NCBI GenBank assembly: GCA_018823135.1
Contig: JAHJJF010000043.1
Span: 1 to 57,115, forward strand
Origin: Pseudomonadota bacterium
GTDB taxonomy: Bacteria > Desulfobacterota > Desulfobulbia > Desulfobulbales > CALZHT01
Reading direction: 5' to 3'
Length of the DNA stretch: 57,115 nt
Shown: positions 26,581-36,126 of the stretch, in pieces
Numbering within the stretch: the stretch's first letter is position 1
Layout: each line of letters begins with the position of its first letter
The notes under the pieces: model-generated
What the model was told of the DNA's origin: nothing
Databases searched by the model: none
Seen by the model: only the letters and a program-made list of their open reading frames with translations
Translations under genes and position numbers: made by a program

Positions 26581-27819
26581 CTACTCAATGGAATCAATAA
26601 AACGGTCCAGGTCTTTGATCATTTCAGAATAAAGCGGGTTGAAGGTGAGGCGGCGCAGGAGATACCTGTCAAGATTTTCCGGACTTCGTTCGCCGTACCA
26701 GATGTCATTGCCGGTCTGGCAGGTTGTTTGTTTCTCTTTATCCCCTTTATAATGCAGACAATTTTTATAATCGCCGTTTCTGCCGTAATGGGGGTCATCA
26801 GGAGAAATAATCACTGCCAGGTGTGAAAAGTCGATGATTTTCTCCTGGGGCAGATAGCTGTTTAATCTATGAATATTCTCTGCCAAATCAGGCGATGTTC
26901 CATCTTTTGCAGTGAATAGAACAATCCGGTTATTGACTGCCTGTTTCCTGATAAACCCCAGCGCCTTATCAGGATCAATCGTAAAATCCTCGGCACTCAA
27001 AGCCATGAATACCGGCATGCTCCTCAAGAGCCCCTCCCTGTCTTCAGCCTTGGCATCAATATCCTTGATCAACGCATTGATCTGCACCCCGGCATTGGTT
27101 GCAAAAGACTCATACTTCGCATAATCAGCATCGGCATGGATATCAAGCCAGCTCTTGAATAAATTGACAATCCCGGCGAGTTTGGCAAATTTACTTCTGA
27201 TTCCCAGGGCGGGAGCAAAAAGAAACAGGCCCTTAACGTCCTGGTGCTCCAAGGCATAATGCACCCCTAAGGCACCGCCAGTTGAAAAACCACCGATGTA
27301 AACTTCTGAAGCCTGCATCCGCAAACGATTCATGCCGTATTCGGTAGCCTTAATCCAGTCCTGGTAACTGACATGCAGGAGATCAGCGGGGACAGTGCCA
27401 TGACCGGGCAGCAAAATCCCTCGAACAAAAAACCCTTTGCTCCTGAAATGACCGGCCAGGGATTTCAAGTGATAGGGGGAATCGGAAAGTCCGTGAATGA
27501 GCAGAATGCCCTTTTGATATTTGCCATTTTGCTGTTTAGGAAATTTAAGGCTGTCCGGCGCCAACTGAAACGGGCTGTTGGCCTCCACCACCGTCTGCTT
27601 CGGGTGAATATCAAAATCCTGCCGCGCCAGGGTTATCATCTCCCGGGTTTTGGCAATGTAATCCGCAAAAGAAATATCCTCGGCAAAGGAAAAATCTCGG
27701 TTGATACCTGATTCATGCAGACGGGGTGGGTTTTGGCCGCAGGCGCACGACAGAAGTAAAAAAGCTACGCTGCAACAAATGAAACAAAGTTTTTTGAAGA
27801 TGCTTTTTTGATAAATCAT
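26581..27819 (-). CDS. Alpha/beta-hydrolase lipoprotein
   Basis: 412 residues from MIYQKSIFKKLCFICC; the longer frame to 27903 adds no signal. The N-terminus resembles a lipoprotein signal (VAFLLLSCACG). Hydrolase motifs: oxyanion loop GILLIHGLSDSPYHLKSL, nucleophile elbow VYIGGFSTGGALGVHYALE, candidate Asp in ALSAEDFTIDPDKAL and late histidines including IIDFSHLAVIISP. The cap has two helical stretches. It resembles thermostable monoglyceride lipase-like proteins with a long C-terminal extension (HYKGDKEKQTTCQTGND). An envelope esterase or lipase is likely; substrate unknown. Confidence 0.75.
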   Translation of the reverse strand: MIYQKSIFKKLCFICCSVAFLLLSCACGQNPPRLHESGINRDFSFAEDISFADYIAKTREMITLARQDFDIHPKQTVVEANSPFQLAPDSLKFPKQQNGKYQKGILLIHGLSDSPYHLKSLAGHFRSKGFFVRGILLPGHGTVPADLLHVSYQDWIKATEYGMNRLRMQASEVYIGGFSTGGALGVHYALEHQDVKGLFLFAPALGIRSKFAKLAGIVNLFKSWLDIHADADYAKYESFATNAGVQINALIKDIDAKAEDREGLLRSMPVFMALSAEDFTIDPDKALGFIRKQAVNNRIVLFTAKDGTSPDLAENIHRLNSYLPQEKIIDFSHLAVIISPDDPHYGRNGDYKNCLHYKGDKEKQTTCQTGNDIWYGERSPENLDRYLLRRLTFNPLYSEMIKDLDRFIDSIE

Positions 27820-28114
27820 ATTCAGGTTACAAAACCAGCAAAATTTGGCTCCTCGTTGCTCAAAAGCTCTATGCGCTGAATCCAGCACGCCTGGATATTT
27901 CACGAGCTAAACAGGCTGAAGAGCAAATAAAAAAAATTCAAAGAAACACTCTTACAAAAAATAGGCTGATTGCTTTGAAGCGCTGTATATTCGCCTTGAT
28001 CAGCACCCCCTCCGGGTGTGAAATTTCGGAAGTAAATAGCCCTTAGTCGTTCCGGACAAATTGGCTTTTGGAACACGTTATTGCAAGGCTATTAAATGTT
28101 CGTGTAGCCTCCGA

Positions 28115-28828
28115 TCATTTATTGCCGTGCCCCTTAAGGGCTGCAAGCCAGGAACCGAATAATGCCTCATAATCCGCCTGACCTTTCTTGACGATGGTTT
28201 TAAGATAATCCACCTCTTTCTCATTGACAACGAGGTTGGCGCTGTTTGCCAGGGCTTCGAGATCATACAGGGTGTGGAAATCCGGTCCGACAAGAACATA
28301 ATAAATATAACGGCGGCGTGACATGGCCATGTTTTTCATATATTTGTGAAAAACCGAATTTTCAAGGGAACCGCCTTCAAACCCGGAATGGAGAATAACC
28401 GCGGAAAAATTAACAAAGCGCATTTTGCCCATGGCCTGTTCCGCTGTCTCGGCATAAACCGGCTGATAAAACAATTCAATAAAACTCCCGGCCACCGAAT
28501 CCCTGAGATCACCCTCCTTCATCAGAAACAGGGCCATGGGAATATCCTTAATCTCATCACCCTCCCCCACAGTGGTGGTGGAGGCAAGCCATTTTAGATC
28601 AGGAGGGGCCGGCGGCGACAGTTTACTGACTGCTCCCTTGATTTTTTGTTTCGTTCCGCCTGAGCCGGCAAGGGATCCGTCCTTTCCCAGTTCCATGGAC
28701 TTATTGCAATGGGGACAATTCAGCTTGAGTGATCCGGACTGAAGGCGGTCGAGAGCGTTTTCAACCTTCTCAATCTGTGCGGGTTTAAGGTTTAAAGACT
28801 GATTACAATGCGGGCATTGAGAAATCAT
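28115..28828 (-). CDS. Zinc-ribbon protein with receiver-like C-terminal domain
   Basis: 237 residues, start preceded by AGGAGG. Two zinc knuckles at the N-terminus: C5-P-H-C8 and C38-P-H-C41, joined by a helix. After a Ser/Pro-rich linker, residues about 96-225 follow the pattern of a response-regulator receiver: strand MALFLMKEGD, strand after YQPVYAETAEQAMGKM, strand FSAVILHSGFEGG and strand YVLVGPD, then ANSANLVVNEKEVDYLKTIV. The phospho-acceptor Asp is replaced (His147 at the end of strand 3) and the acidic pocket is absent, so it would be a pseudo-receiver. It follows pilT on the same strand, so a role in pilus control is possible. Confidence 0.6.
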   Translation of the reverse strand: MISQCPHCNQSLNLKPAQIEKVENALDRLQSGSLKLNCPHCNKSMELGKDGSLAGSGGTKQKIKGAVSKLSPPAPPDLKWLASTTTVGEGDEIKDIPMALFLMKEGDLRDSVAGSFIELFYQPVYAETAEQAMGKMRFVNFSAVILHSGFEGGSLENSVFHKYMKNMAMSRRRYIYYVLVGPDFHTLYDLEALANSANLVVNEKEVDYLKTIVKKGQADYEALFGSWLAALKGHGNK

Positions 28829-28960
28829 CTATTCCTCCTCTTAATCCAAATGACAGGCAACGACGAATGGCGCATTATTCTTCCTCATCTTATAATCCCG
28901 TTAAGGCTTCTTTTATACATCTTGCACATGCAGGGCACATCACATCTCATTCTTCGCGGT

Positions 28961-30136
28961 TCAGAAGCCGGACTTCCTCTCATCTTCTTTCTGATCCATC
29001 TTCAACCCGGTAATATGACTGGTTGCCTCGCCTCTGGCCGCCTTGATCTGATCAAGGCCACGACCGAGCGCGCTTCTTCTGGAACAGTAATTCATTGCCA
29101 CTTCCTCGGTAACCAGTCCTTCCTCAAACAGATGAAGAATATGCTGATCAAAGGTCATCATCCCCTGCGTGGCGCCGCTTTCGATAATTTCATAATAAGT
29201 CTTGCCTTCTGACTCGCCATTTATGATAACTTCCTGAATCCGCAGATTCATACCCATTACTTCAAAAGCCCCGACACGGCCACCACCGATCTTTGGCAAC
29301 AATCGCTGACAGACCACCCAGCGCAGAGTCTCCTGAAGCCGGCTGCGTACCTGATCATGCTCTTCCTTGTCAAACATACCAATAACGCGGTTGATGGTCT
29401 GGCCCGCCTCAATAGTATGCAAGGTGCTGAAAACCAGATGGCCGGTTTCAGCAGCGGAAAGGCCGATCTCCATGGTTTCACGGTCACGCATCTCACCCAC
29501 CAGAATAACTTTTGGCGCCTGCCTTAAAGCGGCACGCAATCCTGAAGCGAACGCGTCAAAATCATTGCCCAGTTCTCGTTGATTAAAAGTTGCGACGCTA
29601 TGAGGATGTACGTACTCAATGGGGTCTTCAAGGGTTACAATATGAACCGGCTTTTCATCGCCGATTTTGTGAAGAAGTGCGGCAAGGGTGGTTGATTTAC
29701 CGGAACCGGTGGCACCGGTAACCAGGACCATGCCATTTAATTCCTCAGCCATTTTATTGAAGACCGGCGGCAGATTCAGCTTATCAATAGTCGGAATGGT
29801 TGTTTCAAGTTTTCGCAAAACCGTTGACAAATTGTTCTTTTGAGAAAAAATATTGACCCTGAACCGGGCCTTATCGCCCAACCAGTAGGACATGTCACAG
29901 GAGCCGGTGGAGGCGAGATCGTCCAGTAAACGCTGATTACCGCTGAGCAGATTCAGGGCAAAAGTTTCAGCCTGAAAAGGGGTCAGGGTCTTGACATCAG
30001 GTTTCACTCGAACCGGCTTGAGTTCTCCGGCCGACTCCACCTGCAACGGCATGCCCACGGTAATATTCAGATCTGAAACATTGCCGTGTGACTCCAGCAT
30101 TGAAGCTATCCAATAATCGATCTCAGGTTGTTTCAT
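28961..30136 (-). CDS. pilT: Type IV pilus retraction ATPase PilT-family
   Basis: 391-residue GspE-superfamily ATPase. Walker A VTGATGSGKSTTLAALLHKI near 138, Asp box IVTLEDPIEYVH, Walker B KVILVGEMRDRETMEIGLSA and His box HLVFSTLHTIEAGQTINRVI. Total length and the absence of the GspE zinc domain indicate PilT/PilU. It would drive pilus retraction at the inner membrane. No other pilus gene is within the window, so it is an isolated copy, perhaps a PilU or second PilT. A zinc-ribbon gene follows 132 nt downstream. Confidence 0.9.
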   Translation of the reverse strand: MKQPEIDYWIASMLESHGNVSDLNITVGMPLQVESAGELKPVRVKPDVKTLTPFQAETFALNLLSGNQRLLDDLASTGSCDMSYWLGDKARFRVNIFSQKNNLSTVLRKLETTIPTIDKLNLPPVFNKMAEELNGMVLVTGATGSGKSTTLAALLHKIGDEKPVHIVTLEDPIEYVHPHSVATFNQRELGNDFDAFASGLRAALRQAPKVILVGEMRDRETMEIGLSAAETGHLVFSTLHTIEAGQTINRVIGMFDKEEHDQVRSRLQETLRWVVCQRLLPKIGGGRVGAFEVMGMNLRIQEVIINGESEGKTYYEIIESGATQGMMTFDQHILHLFEEGLVTEEVAMNYCSRRSALGRGLDQIKAARGEATSHITGLKMDQKEDERKSGF

Positions 30137-30236
30137 GTATCGCCCCCCGGCTAAGCCGCTTTTCTCTCAAACAGCATAGGTCATGTTAGATTTGCCGGCC
30201 GCGAAACGGGCCCGGCTTCGATTTTATACATAGCGA

Positions 30237-30359
30237 CATAAGTTCGAGGCGCTTGATCAGGCAAGGAACGAACGAGGAGGCCGGCGGAGCAGCCTTGCCG
30301 CGCTGTGAGCAGGCCACCGCAATGAGTGACGCAGCCCGTCAAGATGGATCGGACTTATG
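30237..30359. repeat. 123-bp element with 11-bp terminal inverted repeats (element C)
   Basis: CATAAGTTCGA (30237-30247) and TCGGACTTATG (30349-30359) are inverted repeats with one mismatch. The core is GC-rich. It lies in the spacer between the pilT and mltA genes. No transposase is nearby; it looks like a non-autonomous repeat unrelated to copies A and B. Confidence 0.5.
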
Positions 30360-30402
30360 GCATTGTGTATGAATTCTACAATCAACCGGCAATACCTGGC
30401 AA

Positions 30403-31569
30403 CTATTTCTTTTGCAGGAGAACATAGAACCTGCCCGGGTGTTTCATCATCCCCGCAGCAGTTTCCGCATAATCTCCCCGGCCCCAGAAAAAATCCAGCC
30501 TCCCCGGGCCCTTTATTGCCGACCCGGTATCATGATTGAGTACGAAACGTTTCATCGGCAGCCAGCTGACCACATTTCCCGCTTTATCGGTAACGGGTTT
30601 TTCCGTGACCAGATAACCCAACATCCCGGGTGGAAAGTAGGCCTGGTCAAGGGCAACCGACCTTTCCGGAGTAAGCTCTTCATCCAATACCCCCCTGGGG
30701 CCGGATTCCCCCCATCTGAAAAAAATATACGATTCGTTGTGATACAGAATGCGCTTTCTTTGTTCAGGATGTTCCTTAAGGTAGGCAATGATCGAAGGAA
30801 GATTCACCTGCTCCAGTTCCATCCGGCCCTCGTCAACCAGGAGTCTGCCGATACTGCTGTACTCCCTGCCGTTTTTTGCCGCATAATGAATCCGGCGGGT
30901 TGTACCATTTTCAAACCGGATAGTTCCGGACCCCTGGACATGAAGGATGAATGCTTCAACCGGGTCAGCGAGATAGACCAATTCCCGACCAGCAAGCAGT
31001 TGCCCCTCCTCGATTTCGGCGCGTGTCCAATACGGAACATCCTTACCGTTCTCCATACGGCAGGATTTTATTCCTTCACCCCCATCCTTTTTAATCAGGT
31101 CCAGGGGTTGCTCATATAAGGGGTAAAAATAGGGGTGTTTCCGTTCAAGGCTCCCCCGATAAACCGGTTCAAAATAGCCGGTCACCAGAATTTCCTCTGC
31201 TTTCTCGGTGCTTTCGGCCTGGCATATCTGAAAATTTTCCTGAACCAGACGATTGAATTCTGCAGGTGAGTGATGTTCTTGAAGGAGTTGTTCAAAAAAT
31301 TTCAGGGAGTCGGCAATATCTCCGGCGCGAACAATACTACCACAGACTTTATACTCCCTGTCTTCAGGAATGCACGCCAGATACTGCAAACTTGAAGACA
31401 GGGCTTCGTGCAAAGATTGCGGAGTATAATCGTCGGAAAAATTCAGGAGCCTGTGATTTTTCCCCTGCGAAAAACCCTGGGCCCTTACTTCTGCCGGATT
31501 TAACTGGGAGAAAAAAATGAAGAGCAGGGTTACAAGTGTTGCGAATCGAACCATCCCCAGTGCCTGCAT
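30403..31569 (-). CDS. mltA: Membrane-bound lytic transglycosylase A (MltA)
   Basis: 388 residues with a signal peptide (FATLVTLLFIFFSQLNPAEV, cleavage after about VRAQG). MltA domain motifs: TGYFEPVYRGSLERKHPYFY, HVQGSGTIRFENGTTRRIHY, and the 3D domain FVLNHDTGSAIKGPGRLDFF followed by WGRGDYAE, including the conserved catalytic Asp in GRLDFFWG. It cleaves peptidoglycan to 1,6-anhydromuropeptides in the periplasm. No lipobox cysteine is seen, unlike the E. coli protein, so it may be soluble. Last gene of the lptD-dhh-mltB-mltA row. Confidence 0.92.
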   Translation of the reverse strand: MQALGMVRFATLVTLLFIFFSQLNPAEVRAQGFSQGKNHRLLNFSDDYTPQSLHEALSSSLQYLACIPEDREYKVCGSIVRAGDIADSLKFFEQLLQEHHSPAEFNRLVQENFQICQAESTEKAEEILVTGYFEPVYRGSLERKHPYFYPLYEQPLDLIKKDGGEGIKSCRMENGKDVPYWTRAEIEEGQLLAGRELVYLADPVEAFILHVQGSGTIRFENGTTRRIHYAAKNGREYSSIGRLLVDEGRMELEQVNLPSIIAYLKEHPEQRKRILYHNESYIFFRWGESGPRGVLDEELTPERSVALDQAYFPPGMLGYLVTEKPVTDKAGNVVSWLPMKRFVLNHDTGSAIKGPGRLDFFWGRGDYAETAAGMMKHPGRFYVLLQKK

Positions 31570-31666
31570 AAAAATTAGTCCGTCCGGTCTTTGAAAGAAG
31601 CTGAAAACCTCACATTTCCAGCCTATCCTGCCTTTTTATAAAACGCTTGATGGACAACACGTCGCA

Positions 31667-32710
31667 TTACTTTTTATAGTTCGCGGCAAGTTCCGTCACT
31701 GCCATGGCGTAACGATTGGAATTGTTCCATTTTGTAATGGCCTGAAAATTAGGATAACCGACCACATAGCGCATCGCGCCATTTTCAAGTTCAAGGCCGA
31801 CAATACTGACCGCTTTATTGTCCGGAGAAGCCGGCAAATCGAGACCCTGGGCTTTTGCAACATCCTCAAGCGCCATAAGCCCCTTCCTGCCATTCTTATA
31901 GGCGTCTTCAAGTTTCTGTTCCTTGAGTAAAGTGCCGATCTCCCCATAAATCGGCGCTCCGTAGGTCCAATCAAAATTCTTCAGATAATTTGCAATGCTT
32001 GCCAGAATATCGGGGATTGAATTCCAGACGTCTCTCTTGTTGTCTCCGTCAAAATCAACGGCATAGGCCCTGAAACTCGAAGGGATAAACTGCGTCTGGC
32101 CGAATGCGCCGCCATAGGAACTTGTTACCGACTGGGGTTCAACCCCATTTTCTCTGCAAAGCAGCAGAAATTCGACAAGCTGTTTCCGATAAAAATCCCT
32201 TCTTCTGGGATAGGCATCAAACATTGTGTTCAAGGTTCTAAACAGGTTGAAAGCCCCTTCATATTTGCCGTAACGCGTTTCAATACCCCAGATGGCAATA
32301 ACGATTTCACGTTCTACACCAAACTTTTCCTCAACCCGGTCAAGGAGCAACCGATATTTTTCAAGATTATTCCTTCCTTCCTTAATCACATCCCTGGTAA
32401 TAAAGCGAGGGTAATACTCATAATAGGGCTTGGCTTCCCACTGGGTGTCCATCAATTCCAGAACCCGTTTTCGAATCGTCACTCCTTTGAAAATACGATC
32501 AATTTCTTCCTGTGAAAAATTATGGCGAAGCCTAAGTTCCTTAAAGACACCTTTATATCTCGGGGTGGCAAGGTCAATTAACTGCCCATCTTCAACAAGA
32601 TCCGCAGCAAGGGGTGCCGCCCCGGGTTCAGCAGATGAAAAATCCGGCGTAAAAAAAACAAACCAGAGAAGAGCCGCAAACCATTTCCAACTGTTACAGT
32701 GCTTTTTCAT
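31667..32710 (-). CDS. mltB: Lytic murein transglycosylase B (MltB)
   Basis: 347 residues, signal peptide at 1-27 (FAALLWFVFFTPDFSSAEP). GH103-type catalytic motif VIAIWGIETRYGKYEG carries the catalytic Glu. Further family blocks are SSYGGAFGQTQFIPSSFRAY, followed by DFDGDNKRDVWNSIPD and IANYLKNFDWTYG. It attacks the glycan backbone of peptidoglycan. The start overlaps the stop of the DHH gene by 4 nt, and mltA follows 97 nt later, so two different transglycosylases are probably co-expressed. Confidence 0.92.
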   Translation of the reverse strand: MKKHCNSWKWFAALLWFVFFTPDFSSAEPGAAPLAADLVEDGQLIDLATPRYKGVFKELRLRHNFSQEEIDRIFKGVTIRKRVLELMDTQWEAKPYYEYYPRFITRDVIKEGRNNLEKYRLLLDRVEEKFGVEREIVIAIWGIETRYGKYEGAFNLFRTLNTMFDAYPRRRDFYRKQLVEFLLLCRENGVEPQSVTSSYGGAFGQTQFIPSSFRAYAVDFDGDNKRDVWNSIPDILASIANYLKNFDWTYGAPIYGEIGTLLKEQKLEDAYKNGRKGLMALEDVAKAQGLDLPASPDNKAVSIVGLELENGAMRYVVGYPNFQAITKWNNSNRYAMAVTELAANYKK

Positions 32711-33672
32711 CCTGCAAAAACCTCATCAAATGAGTGTATGAAATCGCCCAGCATTTCAGGGGGTAATGCATTGAGCCCCGCCGCTGCAGAACGCCCGCCA
32801 CCAGTCGGAAATGCCCGGCAAAGGATATCAGCACCCTGCTTGTTTTGCAAAGGGGCTCTGACACTAATCAGAAAGGTGCCGTCCGGATTGTCAACTATCA
32901 AGGCATGGGCGAGGTCCGGCTTTTCCCGCGCCTTTTCATTACTGAAGACCCCGGCAGTTCTCCTGGCCCAGGACTCGCATGGAAAACGAAAAACCCTGCC
33001 ACCAAGACTCACATGAATCGGATCATGACTTCGAGCCGACCGCATGTCTCCATGAAACCCGTCGCGAAGCACGGCAAAAACCTGGGATTTATCATAAAAC
33101 TCAAGAGGGTCCTCATAGGGTTTCAACGCCTCATAAAGTTCAATCGGGGTAAAATGCAGATCCTCCATGGATGAGCCATACCCGTTGTAATTCATTAATT
33201 CCCCTATTTCTCTTAAAACTGCCAGCTGCTCTTCCGAACAGAATCCCTGAGCCAGAGCCGCTGCACTTTCATGGAGATTGTCCCCAAATGCAGCAGCAAC
33301 TGCCCAACCTCTGTGTTTACCCTTTAACCGCCGGTCAACAATCATCGATGTGCAGACATCGGCGCCTGGATCAATATGTGATATGAGATTGCCTGAATCT
33401 GGTATTTGTCCTGCATAATGATGATCATAATAGTTTATCGTGCAGGTCTCAAGAAGATCATCGAGATATTCACGGTTGCTGTCCAGTGAAATATCAAAAA
33501 CCGTTAACACGGCGTTTTGCACCCCGACTAAATGCCTGAGGAGCTTAATGTCCCGTTTTACCCCGGTTATCAATTGCGCCGGCTTGGGATCATCAAGTCT
33601 GAGCTGGTGCAAGGCGCAGATTCCGTCTGCGTCCCCGTTGAAAACATCGTAATGCTGTTGAACCGCGGCCAT
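32707..33672 (-). CDS. DHH-family phosphoesterase, variant motifs
   Basis: 321 residues, cytosolic. Motif I is YDVFNGDADGICALH, with Asp14 and Asp16 but Asn instead of the usual leading His. The family triad is at 83-85 in NYYDHHYAG, an Asp-rich strand is TVFDISLDSN, and SHIDPGADVCTSMIV is present. The C-terminal DHHA1 signature is FPTGGGRSAAAGL, with Arg294 in place of the His of GGGH. DHH enzymes hydrolyse short RNA or cyclic dinucleotides; the altered motifs leave the substrate open. It is coupled to mltB by a 4-nt overlap. Confidence 0.8.
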   Translation of the reverse strand: MAAVQQHYDVFNGDADGICALHQLRLDDPKPAQLITGVKRDIKLLRHLVGVQNAVLTVFDISLDSNREYLDDLLETCTINYYDHHYAGQIPDSGNLISHIDPGADVCTSMIVDRRLKGKHRGWAVAAAFGDNLHESAAALAQGFCSEEQLAVLREIGELMNYNGYGSSMEDLHFTPIELYEALKPYEDPLEFYDKSQVFAVLRDGFHGDMRSARSHDPIHVSLGGRVFRFPCESWARRTAGVFSNEKAREKPDLAHALIVDNPDGTFLISVRAPLQNKQGADILCRAFPTGGGRSAAAGLNALPPEMLGDFIHSFDEVFAG

Positions 33673-33727
33673 TATTTAATTCCTGTCGGTTATCCATTCT
33701 TTACCAAATGTTGGTGAGAAATGCAGG

Positions 33728-35953
33728 TTACAAATTATCCTTGCCCCATTCAAAGGCTTTGCCGAATCCTGAGAGTGTGAACAGAAATATAATCCGCTGA
33801 TCATCCGAGGTCTTGGAAAAATTAATTTCCACCTGCCAGCAATGAGGCGCGTATATAAGCCCGATTTTTTCACTCACCGTCCGGTCATAGAGCAATGATC
33901 GTGTCGTGTCACCTTTGATTTGCAGATCCTGAGTCACCTTGACAGTCAATGTGCCGGTCAGATCCCTTGCGGTGCCGGGCACATAATTATAGTCAAAAGT
34001 GAGATTATCGCCCCTGGTGTCGGTATAGGCTCCCTTGAACTGGTATCTTTCAATCCGGTCTTCATAAATATCCCAGGCCGTATGGTACTCAAGGGAGAGC
34101 CTGTTCAACGGCTGGATGTTGAGATCAAGAAGGATATCTGAAAAAGGCCGGCGTTCATCGTTGGAGTTGGTTTTGAGTTGTCGCCTGGCCTCGGCAATGT
34201 CATAGGTCTGGCTTATTTTCAGTTTACCGATGTAGCGTTCGGAGAAGATACCTTCATCGAGAATACTACCGACACTGAAATAATTATTTAATTCATAGGT
34301 AAGGCCGTTTGCCAGTGAAATCCTGTCAAAGCTGTCGAGATTCGGCAGCTCCTTTTGTGTTCTGGAATTAATATAGCTGTATTGAATATTCGGCCGGAAT
34401 GTATGATTTACGAAGCGCAGTGAACCAATATCCATCTCGTAATCTTTAGTCAGAACTGTTGCGGCGTTTATGTCAAAATCCACAATCGTCCGGTTTTTAC
34501 TGTCACCTTCCTCCCAGGGATCAGCGCTTTCCCCGTTGTTTTCTATTAAATAAAGGGTCTCACGTACCCCAGCAGACATCTTGCCTTCAACAAGACTTCC
34601 CAGGGGCACAGGAATACTGAGCCGCGGATGGGTGTCAAGCCGTTGGTAGCCATAATCCTCTTCGCGCCAATAATAGACATATTCGGTATCCCAGTCGAGG
34701 CTGACAGGCAGGAAAGTAAAAATGGGATGATTATTGAATATCAGCCGCGGCAGGGTGTGCACCGGCTCAGACAAGGATTTGTCGCTCCGGGCATCATCCA
34801 CGGCACGCATTTCACCGCCAAGCACCGTGGAATTCCAGGATTTTGACAACTCCACCGTTGACTCCCGCAAAGGAATACTTTCTTCCTGAAAGCCTCGATT
34901 AAACCCTTTGACAAAATCGGCATTGCTCTTGCTGTAGCCGGTCATTCCTTCACGATATTCTATCAGATAATCCCAATCAGAAACGAGATCGAGATCAAAT
35001 CTCAATATTAAATCCTTTGCCAGATTCTGGTCAATTTTCCCTCGGACCCAATAGCGATCATGAAGATCCCTGAACTTGCCGTCACTACGATAATCAATAT
35101 TGCTATCATTAGGATCAGCAGGATCCTTTTGATAATCAGTGGTTTCGTCCTCCAGGTAATTTATCGCAAAAGTTCCTCTGGAATAGGAATCAGCCACATA
35201 ACGAAACTCTACAGCCGAGGCAACACCCCTTTTACTCAAATATCCTGGATACAGAGTTATATCCATGCTTGGCGATATATCGATAAAATAAGGCGCCATA
35301 AACCCGGAGCCGTCTCTATTGGAATGCAATATTTCCGGGAAAAGAAACCCGCTCTCGCGCTTGGTCTTTACCGGGAAAATGAGGTAGGGGGTATACGCTA
35401 TGGGCCAATCCTTGATCCGGAAAGTGGCGTGCTTCAAAACGGCAAAATCGTCCATGGTCACCCGCGCCTCCTTACTTCTGATACACCAGGGAGCAGTGCC
35501 ACCGGGCGGGGTATCGCAGGCGCTGACCCAGCCGTCCTTGAACGAATAGGTCAGTTCTCCCTCTTTTTTTACCGACTCACCGGTAAAATACAGATTCTGC
35601 TCTTTGATATACAGTGAAATTCTATTGAGCACCCCGGTCTGCGTATCAAGATTGAGCCTGGCTTTGTCGGAATAGATGGTTTCCTCTGGAGAAAGAATGG
35701 AAATATTGCCGATGGCATCAATGGTACTCGTTTTTTTATTATAGAAAATTTTGTCGGCTTTAATGGTGATCGCCTTGACTCCGGGCTGTTCTTCACGGCT
35801 GAAGATAACATTTCCTTCGGCAATTACCTCTTCCGATTCCTGGACACTTGTAATCCGATCCGCTTCAAGCTGCCATGGTTCTGGGAGTATTTCTCCTGCA
35901 ATCGCATATGAAGGCATGAGAAATACAAAACTCACGAAAATAACGCGCCGCAT
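33728..35953 (-). CDS. lptD: LPS-assembly protein LptD
   Basis: 741 residues. Start MRRVIFVSFVFLMPSYAIAG gives an immediate signal peptide; the longer frame to 36028 begins with TTG and has no signal. The N-terminal OstA/LptA-like beta-jellyroll spans about 27-140 (EVIAEGNVIFSREEQPG, TIKADKIFYNKKTSTIDAIG). The rest is an outer-membrane barrel with RIKDWPIAYTPYLIFPVKTK, then FLFPEILHSNRDGSGFMAP and alternating aromatic strands to the end. It inserts LPS into the outer leaflet. It stands 55 nt before the DHH gene, on the same strand. Confidence 0.92.
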   Translation of the reverse strand: MRRVIFVSFVFLMPSYAIAGEILPEPWQLEADRITSVQESEEVIAEGNVIFSREEQPGVKAITIKADKIFYNKKTSTIDAIGNISILSPEETIYSDKARLNLDTQTGVLNRISLYIKEQNLYFTGESVKKEGELTYSFKDGWVSACDTPPGGTAPWCIRSKEARVTMDDFAVLKHATFRIKDWPIAYTPYLIFPVKTKRESGFLFPEILHSNRDGSGFMAPYFIDISPSMDITLYPGYLSKRGVASAVEFRYVADSYSRGTFAINYLEDETTDYQKDPADPNDSNIDYRSDGKFRDLHDRYWVRGKIDQNLAKDLILRFDLDLVSDWDYLIEYREGMTGYSKSNADFVKGFNRGFQEESIPLRESTVELSKSWNSTVLGGEMRAVDDARSDKSLSEPVHTLPRLIFNNHPIFTFLPVSLDWDTEYVYYWREEDYGYQRLDTHPRLSIPVPLGSLVEGKMSAGVRETLYLIENNGESADPWEEGDSKNRTIVDFDINAATVLTKDYEMDIGSLRFVNHTFRPNIQYSYINSRTQKELPNLDSFDRISLANGLTYELNNYFSVGSILDEGIFSERYIGKLKISQTYDIAEARRQLKTNSNDERRPFSDILLDLNIQPLNRLSLEYHTAWDIYEDRIERYQFKGAYTDTRGDNLTFDYNYVPGTARDLTGTLTVKVTQDLQIKGDTTRSLLYDRTVSEKIGLIYAPHCWQVEINFSKTSDDQRIIFLFTLSGFGKAFEWGKDNL

Positions 35954-36126
35954 TATCAGGAAACAGGAGTGAAGCGGATTCTCAATCAGATGTAAGGGTG
36001 AAATAAAGCTCAAAATATTTGCGCACAAGCCTTTGATTTATACTCTCTTAAATCCCTCAACCCAGTTGGGAGTCTGAGCCTATCGTAGTATGGTGTAACT
36101 TCCGGTCCAGCAGAGCCACGGGTAAT

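Noticed and set aside
35954-36028. Longer N-terminus for LptD
   Set aside because: It would start with TTG and bury the signal peptide behind 25 residues.
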